This document shows, one piece after another, positions 31,897 through 44,357 of a stretch of 64,000 nt of DNA. Below the pieces are notes generated by a model. That model did no database searches and was not told where the DNA came from. It saw nothing but the letters and a program-made list of their open reading frames with translations. The DNA comes from Molanna angustata. Lineage: Eukaryota > Arthropoda > Insecta > Trichoptera > Molannidae. The stretch's first letter is position 1. Each line of letters opens with the position of its first letter. The position numbers and the translations under genes were made by a program. Location of the stretch: positions 14,753,443-14,817,442 of the forward strand of contig OY754977.1 in assembly GCA_963576475.1 (NCBI GenBank). The letters run 5' to 3'.

Positions 31897-32600
31897 TTAC
31901 TTTTTGTGCGGTTTCGGATTATCCTGCGCCTTTGACTGCGTCATCGAGTTTCGTTTCAACGTTCTTGGTTCCTGTTCGGCCAGCCATTTCACAGCCTCTG
32001 GAATCGCTCTATGGATGTCCACCCAGTCTCTTTCATACTTCCGTATCAGATACTCCTCTACTATGCACATACTGGAATGTTTGCCTGCTTTTTCTACAGT
32101 CACATTTCGAAATATCCCTTTTTCCCCATTTTCACATTTGGTAGTTATATCGTCCTTGTCCTGCAGAAGCCAAACTTTTCGAGGAAGGTTATAACCTGGA
32201 GACCTTTTGTCAGGATCTTGGATAATGTGTTTATTTAATACCAAGTCTGCATCATTACACCTCTCTCCATGCTCTAGGCAATTTGAATTCGCCGAGCATG
32301 CTTTGACCAAATAGGCTTTTTGAACTTCAGTCGTTGTCTTGGTGGTTGGTATATATCTTTAAATGCGATTTCTATAACTGCAGCATGGCTTCTGCGCAAA
32401 TCAGGAGGAGCAATACCCAAAATCACAGGGAGCCACGGGAGTGCAGTTGGCTTTAAGTCCAGTTTCCAGTTAGGGTTTTGCAGTGGACGCTTCTCTCCCA
32501 CACTGGTGAGCAGTACTCTGCAGCACTATTGACAAGAGCAACCACTGATATACGCAGCACTTCAGCAGTGCTGCCCTATGTTGTTCCGGTGAAGTTTATA
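31897..32600 (-). pseudogene. LINE RT 3' part lodged inside family D
   Basis: Minus strand, frames shifted near 32290-32310 and 32500. In order: 'VLRISVVALVNSAAEYCSPV', then PTALPWLPVILGIAPPDLRR, then QDPDKRSPGYNLPRKVWLL and finally IVEEYLIRKYERDWVDIHR with PEAVKWLAEQ. 'Y..AEYC.PVW.....H', 'T...WLP.L..I.PP.LRR', 'GF.LPR..W...N' and 'M.HI..EC.......' are consecutive landmarks of the post-RT half of a widespread animal LINE group. The terminal zinc-finger cysteines are partly lost (C-to-other changes). A 137-codon stretch is open, but it is part of this dead element, not a host gene. Confidence 0.75.
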
Positions 32601-32609
32601 ATTATGTTA

Positions 32610-32695
32610 TTCCTAGCCTTCACTTTTCCTTTCTTAATAGGAAACTACATATTTAGTGCTTCAAAAGTGATCAGACATATAAATTTTATCGAGTT
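32610..32695 (+). repeat. Dispersed repeat, family D, copy 2, right part
   Basis: 'tttcttaataggaa', ACATATTTAGTGCTTC and AAAGTGATCA match, in inverse, 62475-62510 (TTGAACACGCACATATAATG lies further on there). It continues the family D alignment broken at 31890. Confidence 0.55.
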
Positions 32696-32924
32696 CTGAT
32701 TCTTGATTTTAATTCTTTGCTTAATATAATTCGTCCGAATTCGATGATTTTTTTTACTCTCCACACTATGGAATAGGGGAGAGTCATGATTTCGCAAAAT
32801 TTAAGCGTATTTTTTTTACATCAATTTCTCAATGGGTATCATGTAGAGAATGCATACTATGAGTTTCGTCGTGATGTGTTTGTGTGTATGGCGTATACGC
32901 CGTACGCCGTACGCCGTAGCATTT
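32696..32924. other. No gene; small GC repeat
   Basis: AT-rich; GCGTATACGCCGTACGCCGT at 32891 is a short 7-bp (GCCGTAC) tandem run just left of the satellite array. ACTCTCCACAC at 32756 is the inverse of GTGTGGAGAGT at 36560. Confidence 0.5.
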
Positions 32925-33357
32925 ATCTTTTTTGTGTCCTCTCTACAGCCCAAACTATAAGTCTGATCGACTTCATATTAACATCATATGTGTAAAGTGC
33001 AAAGACCTAGAGCTGATTAGTTTTCCATAGACAACTTTTGATTTCTTCTCTATGAATTCATCATTTACGTTGTTTTTTTTTTGTGTCCTCTCTGCAGCCC
33101 AAACTATAAGTCCGATTGACTTCATATTGATATCACATGTGTTAAGTCCATAAACTTAGAGCTGATTAGTTTTCCATAGACAACGGTTCATTTTTTCCCA
33201 ATGTTTCTTTATGATTTCATCTATTAAAACTGAAAAAATGCTCTCATGACCTGGAAATTAGAGATATTTTAATTTGGTTTCAACTATTTATACAACACCA
33301 AGAATCTTCATAAAATTGTATTCAAAGTTGGTCAATGTTAAAAGAAAAATATTCAAC
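32925..33357. repeat. Diverged satellite monomers at array edge (~149-bp period)
   Basis: TTTTTTGTGTCCTCTCTNCA starts near 32929 and 33078. Each copy continues 'gcccaaactataagt', 'ttcatatt', TAGAGCTGATTAGTTTTCCA and TAGACAAC. The last part matches the 313-bp unit's GAACTGATTAGCTTTCCATA, so these are older, shorter relatives of the satellite. Confidence 0.8.
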
Positions 33358-36300
33358 GGTTTCAAAAATTATATTTTATTTAATGGATATTTGTATGAAA
33401 CTTATATGTAACAAGAGAATTTTTTTATATTTGGCAATGTTCAGTTCATTGATTTCATATTGATATAAGAATATTAATAGCTTGAACTTAGAACTGATTA
33501 GCTTTTCATAGATATCATAAAATTTCTTCATATGATATCACGTGTCAACATTGTCAAAATGCTCTAACGCTCTTTGAAACAAAATTTATCTGCTTTTTTT
33601 AAAATATTTCATACAACATAAGCAGTCTTCACTATACTGCATTAATAGTTTGTTTATCTTAACATAAAAATATACTATCGGAAGAAAATTTATATTCCTG
33701 ATAGTAACGTTTAGTATGAATAAAAATGTAATTAGATAAATTTATATGTATGGAAAAGTTCAGTAATTTGATTTCATGTTATAATGTAAAGAGCTTGAAC
33801 ATAGAACTGAATAGCTTTCCATAAATAACAAAAAAAATCTTCATATGATATCAACTGTCAAAATTTGGAAAATGCTCTCGCGTTATTTAGATCAAAATTT
33901 ATCTGCTTTTTTTTAAATATTTCATACAACATAAGCATTCTTCCCTATACTGCATTAATAGTTTGTCTATCTTAACATAAAAATATACTATCGGAAGAAA
34001 ATTTATATTCCTGATAGTAACATTTAGTATGAATAAAAATGTAATTAGATAAATTTCTATGTATGGAAAAGTTCACTAATTTGATTTCATGTTATAATGT
34101 AAAAAGCTTGAACATAGAACTGATTAGCTTTCCATAAATAACAAAAAAAATCTTCATATGATATCACCTGTCAAAATTTGGAAAATGCTCTCGCGTTATT
34201 TAGAACAAAATTTATCTGCTTTTTTTAAAATATTTCATACAACATAAGCATTCTTCCCTATACTGCATTAATAGTTTGTCTATCTTAACATAAAAATATA
34301 CTATCGGAAGAAAATTTATATTCCTGATAGTAACATTTAGTATGAATAAAAATGTAATTAGATAAATTTCTATGTATGGAAACGTTCAGTAATTTGATTT
34401 CATGTTATAATGTAAAGAGCTTGAACATAGAACTGATTAGCTTTCCATAAATAACTAAAAATTCTTCATATAATATCACGTGTCAAAATTTTGAAAATGC
34501 TCTCGCGTTCTTTAAAACAAAATTTATCTGCTTTTTTTAAAATATTTCATACAACATTAGCATTCTTCACTATACTGCATTAATAGTTTGTTTATCTTAA
34601 CATAAAAATATACTATCGGAAGAAAATTTATATTCCTGATAGTAACATTTAGTATGAATAAAAATGTAATTAGATAAATTTCTATGTATGGAAATGTTCA
34701 GTAATTTGATTTCATGTTATAATGTAAAGAGCTTGAACATAGAACTGATTAGCTTTCCATAAATAACAAAAAAAATCTTCATATGATATCACCTGTCAAA
34801 ATTTGGAAAATGCTCTCGCGTTATTTAGAACAAAATTTATCTGCTTTTTTTAAAATATTTCATACAACATAAGCATTCTTCCCTATACTGCATTAATAGT
34901 TTGTCTATCTTAACATAAAAATATACTATCGGAAGAAAATTTATATTCCTGATAGTAACATTTAGTATGAATAAAAATGTAATTAGATAAATTTCTATGT
35001 ATGGAAACGTTCAGTAATTTGATTTCATGTTATAATGTAAAGAGCTTGAACATAGAACTGATTAGCTTTCCATAAATAACAAAAAAAATCTTCATATGAT
35101 ATCACCTGTCAAAATTTGGAAAATGCTCTCGCGTTCTTTAGTACAAAATTTATCTGCTTTTTTTAAAATATTTCTTACAACATAAGCATTCTTCCCTATA
35201 CTGCATTAATAGTTTGTCTATCTTAACATAAAAATATACTATCGGAAGAAAATTTATATTCCTGATAGAAACATTTAGTATGAATAAAAATGTAATTAGA
35301 TAAATTTCTATGTATGGAAACGTTCAGTAATTTGATTTCATGTTATAATGTAAAGAGCTTGAACATAGAACTGATTAGCTTTCCATAAATAACAAAAAAA
35401 TCTTCATATGATATCACGTGTCAAAATTTTGAAAATGCTCTCGCGTTCTTTAAATCAAAATTTATCTGCTTTTTTTAAAATATTTCATACAACATAAGCA
35501 TTCTTCACTATACTGCATTAATAGTTTGTTTTTCTTAACATAAAAATATACTATCGGAAGAAAATTTATATTCCTGGTAGTAACATTTAGTATGAATAAA
35601 AATGTAATTAGATAAATTTCTATGTATGGAAAAGTTCAGTAATTTGATTTCATGTTATAATGTAAAGAGCTTGAACATAGAACTGATTAGCTTTCCATAA
35701 ATAACAAAAAAATTCTTCATATGATATCACCTGTCAAAATTTGGAAAATACTCTTGCGTTCTTTAAAACCAAATTTATCTGCTTTTTTAAAAATATTTCA
35801 TACAACATAAGCATTCTTCACTATACTGCATTAATAGTTTGTCTATCTTAACATAAAAATATACTATCGGAAGAAAATTTATATTCCTGATAGTAACATT
35901 TAGTATGAATAAAAATGTAATTAGATAAATTTCTATGTATGGAAACGTTCAGTAATTTGATTTCATGTTATAATGTAAAGAGCTTGAACATAGAACTGAT
36001 TAGCTTTCCATAAATAACTAAAAATTCTTCATATAATATCACGTGTCAAAATTTTGAAAATGCTCTCGCGTTCTTTAAATCAAAATTTATCTGCTTTTTT
36101 TAAAATATTTCATACAACATAAGCATTCTTCACTATACTGCATTAATAGTTTGTCTATCTTAACATAAAAATATACTATCGAAAGAAAATTTATATTCCT
36201 GGTAGTAACATTTAGTATGAATAAAAATGTAATTAGATAAATTTCTATGTATGGAAAAGTTCAGTAATTTGATTTCATGTTATAATGTAAAGAGCTTGAA

Positions 36301-36540
36301 CATAGAACTGATTAGCTTTCCATAAATAACAAAAAAATCTTCATATGATATCACGTGTCAAAATTTTGAAAATGCTCTCGCGTTCTTTAAATCAAAATTT
36401 ATCTGCTTTTTTTAAAATATTTCATACAACATAAGCATTCTTCACTATACGGCATTAATAGTTTGTCTATCTTAACATGAAAATATACTATCGTTAGAAA
36501 ATTTATATTCCTGGTAGTAAAATTTAGAATGAATAAAATA
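33358..36540. repeat. Satellite array, ~313-bp unit, about ten units
   Basis: TATACTATCGGAAGAAAATT starts at 33671, 33984, 34297, 34609, 34922, 35235, 35547, 35860, 36172 (CGAAAG) and 36484 (CGTTAG), i.e. 312-313 bp each time. Left edge units are more diverged; the last unit is cut at about 36535. Every unit keeps a potential stem CTATCGGAA...TTCCTGATAG. Inside a unit, TTTCAT-led segments 148 bp apart resemble each other (GAACTGATTAGCTTT against TACTGCATTAATAGTTT), so the unit looks like an old dimer. Variants such as 'ataactaaaaattcttcat' recur in units 3 and 8, five units apart. No reading frame. Confidence 0.97.
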
Positions 36541-36930
36541 TTTCATTGTCAATATTTGTGGTGTGGAGAGTTTAGTGTTGGCCACAACCCACTCGTTTTA
36601 GAAAGGAATTACATCTAGGATTTCACCTAATAACAACAAAGAGATTTGATGATATGAATCGTAAAACTCATCAATTTGCGAAGAATACAAAATTTCATGA
36701 CAAAAAAACAACATCTTTTGTCTCCGGATTGACCTTGAAGTTTTGAAAGTATGTAGGTACCCAATGAAAAATACCACTATTTTGATAATTCCAAAAAAAT
36801 GTTATTCTATGTTACACGTAAATGGCTTACGCCGTATATTGAAGAAAAAAAAAATAAAATAAAAATAAATTCCAAATAATACATCCCATTATTATTTGGA
36901 AAAGAAAATATGAGGTTTTGTAAGCAGTAT
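36541..36930. other. Array flank with dispersed motif
   Basis: GTGTGGAGAGT...TTGGCCACAA...CACTCGTTTT at 36560-36600 matches 1870-1911. A small stem CCAAATAAT.../ATTATTTGG spans 36872-36900. Confidence 0.55.
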
Positions 36931-37460
36931 TCTCGCAATACGGGGCCATAACTTTTTCTAGCATTTTTTTAAATTACTCCCGTATTCCAATCCTTAGTGT
37001 TATATATATTTCCTTTGTATACACAATTTTGTCATACTTTGTAATATGGTTGGTTGGAAGAAATTGTCAAACGGCAATAAGCCCGCCAGTGCACAGTACA
37101 TTTTTTTACGAATTGTAAATCATATGAAGGATCATATTACTACATGCATTAAAACCATCATGACATGTCCCTCATGGAGTAGGAGTAGGTAAATTGGTGT
37201 TTCTTGACTTCAAAGTTGAAAAAACCATGAAAAATGTAACCTTTTTCCCATCTAACAAACATAGTGTCTCTATCTGGTGTATTATTATTTTTTTTTATAA
37301 TGTATTATTTTTGTTTTTATATTTATTTTTGATTTTTTCTCATTTTTTTTTGTATTCTCTTGTTAATTATTCCTGTAACTGATTGAATTTACTATGGTGG
37401 TTGACTGGTAGAAATTGCCTGCGGCCAATAAATCTTCGTTGTATCACAAAAAGTTTTTAA
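36931..37460 (+). mobile_element. Tandem LINE 3' UTR-type fragments
   Basis: 'ggttggttggaagaaattg', CGGCAATAAGCCCGCCAGTG (37055-37093) and 'ggttgactggtagaaattgc', CTGCGGCCAATAAATC (37399-37431) are the kind of words found near the 3' ends of many insect LINEs, where 'tggaagaaat...cgataagaccgcc' precedes the tail. No coding remains; a 62-codon frame at 37194 is not convincing. Confidence 0.45.
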
Positions 37461-38282
37461 TTATTATTATCATTATGACCTGGCCATAGAAAATTTCACG
37501 GATCTTGGCTTGAAACGTTTTCGTTTAAGAGTAATATATTCTCGACAGTTGGATAACCTTGTTTTATAGCAACATTAACTATAAGAGAAGATTTTTAAAT
37601 TAAAATAGTTTGTTGGCAACAATTTACTATTCAAAATATGATTATGTTTATTATTTCAGAAAACTAAGATTGATCAGTGTAAAAGCTATTGGAAATTGAT
37701 ATTTTAATGTGTGGGTAATTATTTATGCTTTCTTAGAATTCGTGTTCCGATTGTGTGTTCCTACATTGTTTTCAACTATAAATTTGTAAATACAGCGCCG
37801 GGAATAAAAAGATTTTCCGAAAAATTTAGCGCGATCGCCCTACGGTATGTTTTTTTTTGGTTTGTTTAAAATAAATTCAAATATCAATAACTTTTCTTTT
37901 CGGCGAGAAAAGGCACTACACGTGAAATAAAGCTGGGATTAGAGTTCGCACATAAAACACGCACGTACGCGAAAACACTAGGTAACTACACCGTTTGACT
38001 TCGTGTGAACACACGTAGGTATAACCAGAATACTTATTTGATTTCTCCTCACTAGCCGGTTGGGCTGGGATACATGACTCGAAACAAAGTCATAATATGA
38101 GTTACAAAGTATTGTTTTGTAACTTAAAACTTTTTTTTTGTTTACTGGCAATTCCCCTAGATAGAGTGCTTTTTGCCTTGGTGAAAATATCATAATTTGG
38201 TTAAATTTGTTAAAATTAAATTAATTAAAGTTGGATGTTATTTGACTTTATGTAAGAAGTTAAGAAATATGTTTCTTAAGAT
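37461..38282. other. No gene seen
   Basis: AT-rich; nothing recognised. Confidence 0.4.
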
Positions 38283-39329
<1,047 letters not shown>

Positions 39330-39345
<16 letters not shown>

Positions 39346-39700
39346 TATTTTTGTTTATTAATACCCAAACTATCTAAATTATTTTTTCCAAAACAATTTG
39401 ATAAGAAATAATGATGGTATATCAAATTGAAAAATAGGTACGTTGGCAGCAGTCCCCCCCTTAATTTAAAATTTTGAATATACATTATATATGACATATT
39501 GACTGGGGGTATGAAAGTCGGATTTAAATAAAATGATTTGTTGGAAGATAAACGATTGAAGCAATTGAAAAATAAACGATCAAGAGTGTCCTCCTTCTGA
39601 CCAAACTCACAAACTGTACGGTTAATTAGATTGATTTTGTAAAGGTGGGAAGCAATGGCCAATTCTCATACGTGTAATACAAAAAAATAATAACTTGGAA
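39330..39700 (-). pseudogene. LINE ORF2 C-terminal fragment
   Basis: A 110-codon frame begins with 'ASHLYKINLINRTVCEFG' and DTLDRLFFNCFNR. 'HL.R..(I/L).....C..C......(D/E)..HLFF.C' is the cysteine-histidine motif that ends R1/Jockey-type ORF2; here some Cys/His positions are changed (DRLFF for DHLFF). The rest is hydrophobic tail. The same sequence exists in the opposite orientation at 38283-38390, about 1 kb away. Confidence 0.7.
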
Positions 39701-39940
39701 CATTTGGATCACAAAGTCTTAGGGGTAGTGAAATATGCAGTTCTTGGTGTCTTTCAACAAGCAGCATCTCCGAGGATGAACAGAGATCAAAGCTCTAGAA
39801 CGTTCCCAATGGAATGGGGTAGGAAACTACGCAATCCTCTCAAAACCTCTCAGTGATCATAAAGTATTTTAGAATGAACAATGAACGACTGCCCAAAAAA
39901 ATATACGTAAAGAAAGCCATGAATCTGAGAAAAATGTGAG
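39701..39940. other. No gene seen
   Basis: Slightly GC-richer than average; nothing recognised. Confidence 0.35.
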
Positions 39941-39942
39941 CT

Positions 39943-40155
39943 CGGCCTTCGTAGCTCGGTTGGTTAGGTGTCTGCCTGTTGATCCAAAGGTCTCGGGTTC
40001 GATTTCCGGAGGAGACACAGTTTTTAATTGTGTTTTCAGTCTGGCTCTGTGATACGATTATTATCGTAATTCTCTAGAATGTGGCAACTTGTTATTGGGT
40101 GCGAGTTAAATCAGAATTTGACATACATAGTACCTGTTAGTTGCTCAATAAATTA
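39943..40155 (+). mobile_element. SINE family 1, complete copy
   Basis: Head GGCCTTCGTAGCTCGGTTGG (A box with one change), B box GGTTCGATTTCC (one change), body 'gtttttaattgtgttttcagt', CTGGCTCTGTGATACGATTA, GCAACTTGTTATTGGGTGCG, 'gtacctgttagttgctc', and an AATAAA-type end. Confidence 0.85.
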
Positions 40156-40302
40156 TGTACAATAACTCAAAATTAAAATAAATCCAAAGGCGTACGGTTC
40201 TCTATCTCTCAGCCTACCCCGTTAGGGATATGGGAAAGGATGTATGTAGAATGTATTTTTTTAATACAGTGAATTAAACTTTAAAAAAAATTCAAATATT
40301 AT
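40156..40302. other. No gene seen
   Basis: Short spacer; CTCAGCCTACCCCGTTAGGG at 40208 is a local GC peak. Confidence 0.35.
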
Positions 40303-40450
40303 GCCGACCACTGTGACTCAGTTGGTTTCTGTGTGGGAGTCCTGGGTTCGATCCCCAGCAGAGGAAAAATTTAATATAAATTTATTTCTGACGCAAATGT
40401 CGCTTCTATGGGTTGGAAACATTGGTTAGTTGAAAGAAATTAATTGAAAG
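40303..40450 (+). mobile_element. tRNA-derived SINE, family 3, copy 2
   Basis: GACCACTGTGACTCAGTTGG head (A box GACTCAGTTGG), B box GGGTTCGATCCCC, then AAATTTAATATAAATTTATT, 'tctgacgcaa' and 'gggttggaaacatt', matching 29353-29540. Confidence 0.65.
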
Positions 40451-40454
40451 AAGA

Positions 40455-40720
40455 CTCAGATAGGCCGAACACATAAAAGAATGAGCCAAGAAGACGTCGC
40501 CAGACGAACTATGAAGCGTGCACCGGGGGTACGAAGAAGAATTAGAAGGCCGAAGCTTCGATGGCTGGTAGGAGAAGTAAAGAATGCAAACAAGATCGGC
40601 ATCCATAACTGGCGTAATGCATCACATGACCGACAGTCATGGAGACGGATTCTACATGAAGCTAATTTCCGACCGCAGAGGAGAGCCACAGATAGAAAGA
40701 CCCATTATGGTTACTGTATT
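40455..40720 (+). pseudogene. LINE RT C-terminal tail
   Basis: Reads 'EHIKRMSQEDVARRTMKRAP', RRIRRPKLRWLVGEVKNA and NWRNASHDRQSWRRILHEA, then a stop near 40790. '(G/A)H(I/V).RM......K......G.R..GRPK.RW.D.V..DL...G(I/V)..W...A.DR..WR.I...A' is the end of an RTE-type ORF2. It lies between two SINEs. The frame from 40481 is open for 103 codons, so decay is moderate. Confidence 0.8.
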
Positions 40721-40782
40721 TTTTACACATTTAATTTTACTTTCCATATCAAAAATATATGTGAATACAGCAAATTAATAAT

Positions 40783-40955
40783 ATATTTTTAATTGTGTTT
40801 TCAGTCTGGTCCTGTGAGACGATAAATATCTTAAGTCTCCAGAATGTGGCAACTTGTTATTGGGTGCATGTTAAATTAACATTTGACATAGTACCTGTTA
40901 GCTGCCCGAGAATCAATACAAAAATAAAATAAAATAAATAAATAAATATCCAAAA
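40783..40955 (+). mobile_element. SINE family 1, 5'-truncated
   Basis: Begins within the body ('taattgtgttttcagtctgg'), continues CTCCAGAATGTGGCAACTTG, ATTGGGTGCATG, GTACCTGTTAGCTGCCCGAG and ends in 'aaataaaataaaataaataa'. Confidence 0.8.
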
Positions 40956-43548
40956 AAAATATGAATTTATTTTAAAATACTTAATTTATTAATATGCACT
41001 GTTATAAAACACAAAGAAATTTTGTAGTGAGATATGCAAGTTAAAAAAAAAAGATTTTTTATTATGTGTTATATATTAAGTTATATAATTATTTGTGAAT
41101 TCGACAATATTAATTTATTATATGAAATCGTAGGTTATGAGATGACATCTATGAAATGTCCTCGTAACGTCACACACTTCACACAAGGTTTTATTATCGC
41201 CGTAAAAGTATATTATAAAAATATTATACCCGCATGTTTTTGTTATAAATTAAACAAAGTCCTTACTTGTTGCTAAATTATTACCACCCCCACCACTCGG
41301 TTCGGTGTCGTTTCTCAAATGAAAATGAAAGTGCCGTAAAAATACTCTTATTTAATGGAAAATAAAGTACGTTTTATTGTAAAAAAGTGCGCGCACAAAC
41401 GAAATAAACTGTAGGTACTTACCTACTCATATTCAGTAAGTTCATGATCGATAAAAACGTGTTGTAAATATTTGAGTATGAACGAACACGCATGTTAACA
41501 TATAGGTACACAAACATACCCAGTTTTCCACAAGAGCCTTACGTGTATGTAATTATGTTATTTATAATTAATCCGGGATTGAAATGTATTTGATACGCTG
41601 CCACTGATATGTCATGACGAAAGACAAATTGTTTCAGGGCTTAAAGATGAATTATTTCAGGGCTCAAGACCAAAGCAGACATCGAATCGTACACGAATTA
41701 GACAATTTCGTCACGTTTGAGCTTGATGAGAAAAAAAATTGGTTTTAAAAACAGAATTCGGTTAGAAATGGACAAAAAATATTAGTTATATCTGATTTTA
41801 AATTGATAAGTATTGAAAACACGTTATTCGTGGATACTTTTTGTATGAATATCGAGTCTGTTGTTTCATTAACGTCTAACACAAAGTTTGTTAAATGATA
41901 CAATTATTATCAATGAGTCTTTTTTTAACCTCCAGTAAGCCCTCCCATGATATCGAGCTTCAGCTCTTTCCATAGTTTACGCAATCTATCTCGTGATTTA
42001 TAAATGAGTTCCTAAAATCATTCAAAAGATACTTCACTTTGCTTAGAATATTGGAGACTGACCTCATTGATGTATCTTATTGTCCATTCATTATCCGTTC
42101 ATCCCCACATATGACCAGCATCAAAGAAACATTTAAAATATCGCATGATTTCCCTAATACATGCCCAATTTCTACTCACTTGTTACAATTCGATTAATTT
42201 CGGAACAAATACTCTGTGTCATACAGAAAACTATTTAAAAGGATAATATGAATATAAAAGGTACGAATAAACCGATTCATTGAATTATCTTTACACAATG
42301 TATCATGTAACAGATAATATACAGTTTTCAGGTAGAATGAATAGGTAACTATTGATTTTATTTGTTAATTTAGGGTTATACATATTTGTTTTGCAGATAC
42401 GTGGATTGAAAATTTGTTCGGATTGAAAAAAATATACATAAACACACGAAAATAACATGTTAAGAAAACAGATCTGATGATTTCTGTATAAATAAGTAAT
42501 GAATTGGCATTTGTTTAGATTTTATGTCTTGAAAAAGTAGGGACTTATAAAATTTACTTTTATATACCTACTTACCATCTAACCATCAATATATTCATTT
42601 ACTTAACACATCATCCTTACACCATGTGCAAGTGGCAATATTATTGCTGAATGGCTATTTATTCAGACCAATACAGTTGAAAAAGACCTTTATTTTATCG
42701 TAACCATATAAAAAACAAATTCTTCAAAGTTTTCTTCGCGTCGAAATGTTACTGTCAAAAGAAATTCATAAAAATACTCCTGTTTTTATGCAATAAGTTG
42801 GTGTACCTATTGTTGGTATAAGTACCTCTGTATAAAGTATCAAATTGTGCAGTTTTATCAAATTGTCAACTGAGAACAATTTTAACATGCATTGTCATCG
42901 GGAATACGTAAACTCTGAAGGTTTCAGAGCTCTACCTGGTAGGGAAATTAGTTAAAAATCGACATCGAAATTCCAGTACGGACAGACATGTGAAGTTAAT
43001 TGAATTGAATTTTAAATAAATTTTGCTACATCCGTTGTCTTAAAAGAAAATTATCTTGTTTCGAAATTTTAAAAAAATTGAAGCTTTTAGCTTTTGCGTT
43101 ACACAATACTCGACTTTGTGAAGGAATCCGTTTGGCGGAACTACTTAACCGCATATGTAATTGCATACATTTTTTCCTACAAAACCTTATTGTTTCCCAC
43201 ACGAGACGTATATCGACGAAATAACTTTCGTGTAAATAAAACGTCTAAAAATATTGGTATAATAAAAAAAACCTATATTTTTCACGTCGAGAAAAGCACG
43301 TTTTTCTCACAAATCAAGCATCCGAAATCGTATTAGCGTCAATAAAAGAAATGCCAGGTTATCCCTTAAATAAAACTCGTAGTGAAGTCGAAATATGTAA
43401 GACGACTGATGGATGTGTTAAAGGTTTCCTTCTGTTTATATTTATGTATTTAAGAAACAATATATCATTCATATTTTTTTCAAATTAGTACATTTACAAA
43501 GTTCTTGTTCACGGTGCCTGTTCGTATTTATTCAGTTAAATAATTATA
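40956..43548. other. 2.6 kb without recognised genes or repeats
   Basis: AT-rich throughout. Open frames of 80 codons at 41034-41276 and 43094-43336 lack motifs. Short stem CTCTGAAGGTTTCAGAG at 42914. I see no copy of any repeat family defined here, which makes this the cleanest single-copy-looking stretch and a plausible place for introns or regulatory DNA. Confidence 0.4.
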
Positions 43549-43793
43549 TTGAAACACATAGTACCTACAATCATTTTGAAAAATTTAAGGTTTTGTTTCT
43601 ATAGCCAAAACTCAAAATCAGGCCATGTGGAATCTAACATACACACAATCAAGCTTTCCTATCAAATATTAAATAACCACAACCCTCCATTATTATTATC
43701 TTTACAACAAATTCCTGTCAATGCATCTCTTTATTCGTATAGTGAAAAACTCTCACAAGATCAGAGTATACTTCTGGATACTTCTCTGGTTGC
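43549..43793 (+). other. Unrecognised 88-codon open frame
   Basis: Frame 43549-43815 encodes a mixed-composition peptide (NNHNPPLLLSLQQIPVNASL region). Neighbourhood is LINE debris, so it could be a LINE remnant, but no motif supports that. Confidence 0.25.
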
Positions 43794-43823
43794 CTCATCT
43801 TTTACGGAGACGTAAAAGATGAG
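43794..43823. terminator. Perfect 13-bp hairpin with GAGA loop
   Basis: CTCATCTTTTACG, GAGA, CGTAAAAGATGAG: a perfect 13-bp stem closed by a GNRA-type tetraloop. Typed as terminator-like only because of shape; in an animal genome a structured RNA or a small inverted duplication is more likely. Confidence 0.6.
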
Positions 43824-43859
43824 ACAATGGGACATCGTTTCATATTCGAGATATAGATA

Positions 43860-44200
43860 CAAACGCATTCCATCAAAAATATGAAACATCACGTCATGTC
43901 CCTTACGGAGAAAGCAGAGAAAACCGAGCGCCATACTTCCCTGTCTTTGAATACATTCCTGGCTTCTTTATATCCATGTATTGTCTCATACATGTTCGTC
44001 GATCTTTCAAACTTCTAATGTTTCTTTCTTTCAAAATATCATTCACATGGTCATGTCATCCATTTATGGGACCTCCCCTGCTATTCACTCCATCTCTTGT
44101 ACCCATGTATATTTTTTTGGTCAGTCGTTCATCGTTCATTCTTTCAATATGTCCAAACCACCTTAAAGCATTCACTTTCATTTTAATTATTATATCCTTC
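43860..44200 (-). pseudogene. LINE RT C-terminal tail, second copy of the 16575 type
   Basis: Minus frames read 'RWFGHIERMNDERLTKK', then 'GVNSRGGPINGWHDHVNDIL', 'RRTCMRQYMDIK' and SLLSPKG-like end. The same landmarks as at 16575-16895, diverged and frameshifted. Both are on the minus strand. Confidence 0.75.
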
Positions 44201-44355
44201 TTTTTCTTGCATTCTCTCCTTATGTGCTTTTTTTTATTCTATCATATATAAGAAACTTCATTAACTAAATACAGATCTACATCGTATTTTGATAATATTA
44301 TAATTTTTTCTAATTTCTATTTCTTTTTGGCCATATTGTTGTTTTCTATCATCTG
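44201..44355. other. No gene seen
   Basis: T-rich spacer. Confidence 0.3.
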
Positions 44356-44357
44356 CT

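Noticed and set aside
31897..32310. 137-codon frame as a host gene
   Set aside because: GYNLPRKVW and the HI/IVEE region continue an RT series that extends upstream through a frameshift; it is a LINE pseudogene.
33358..36540. CRISPR-like array
   Set aside because: The 313-bp units are contiguous with no unique spacers, and the context is an animal genome.
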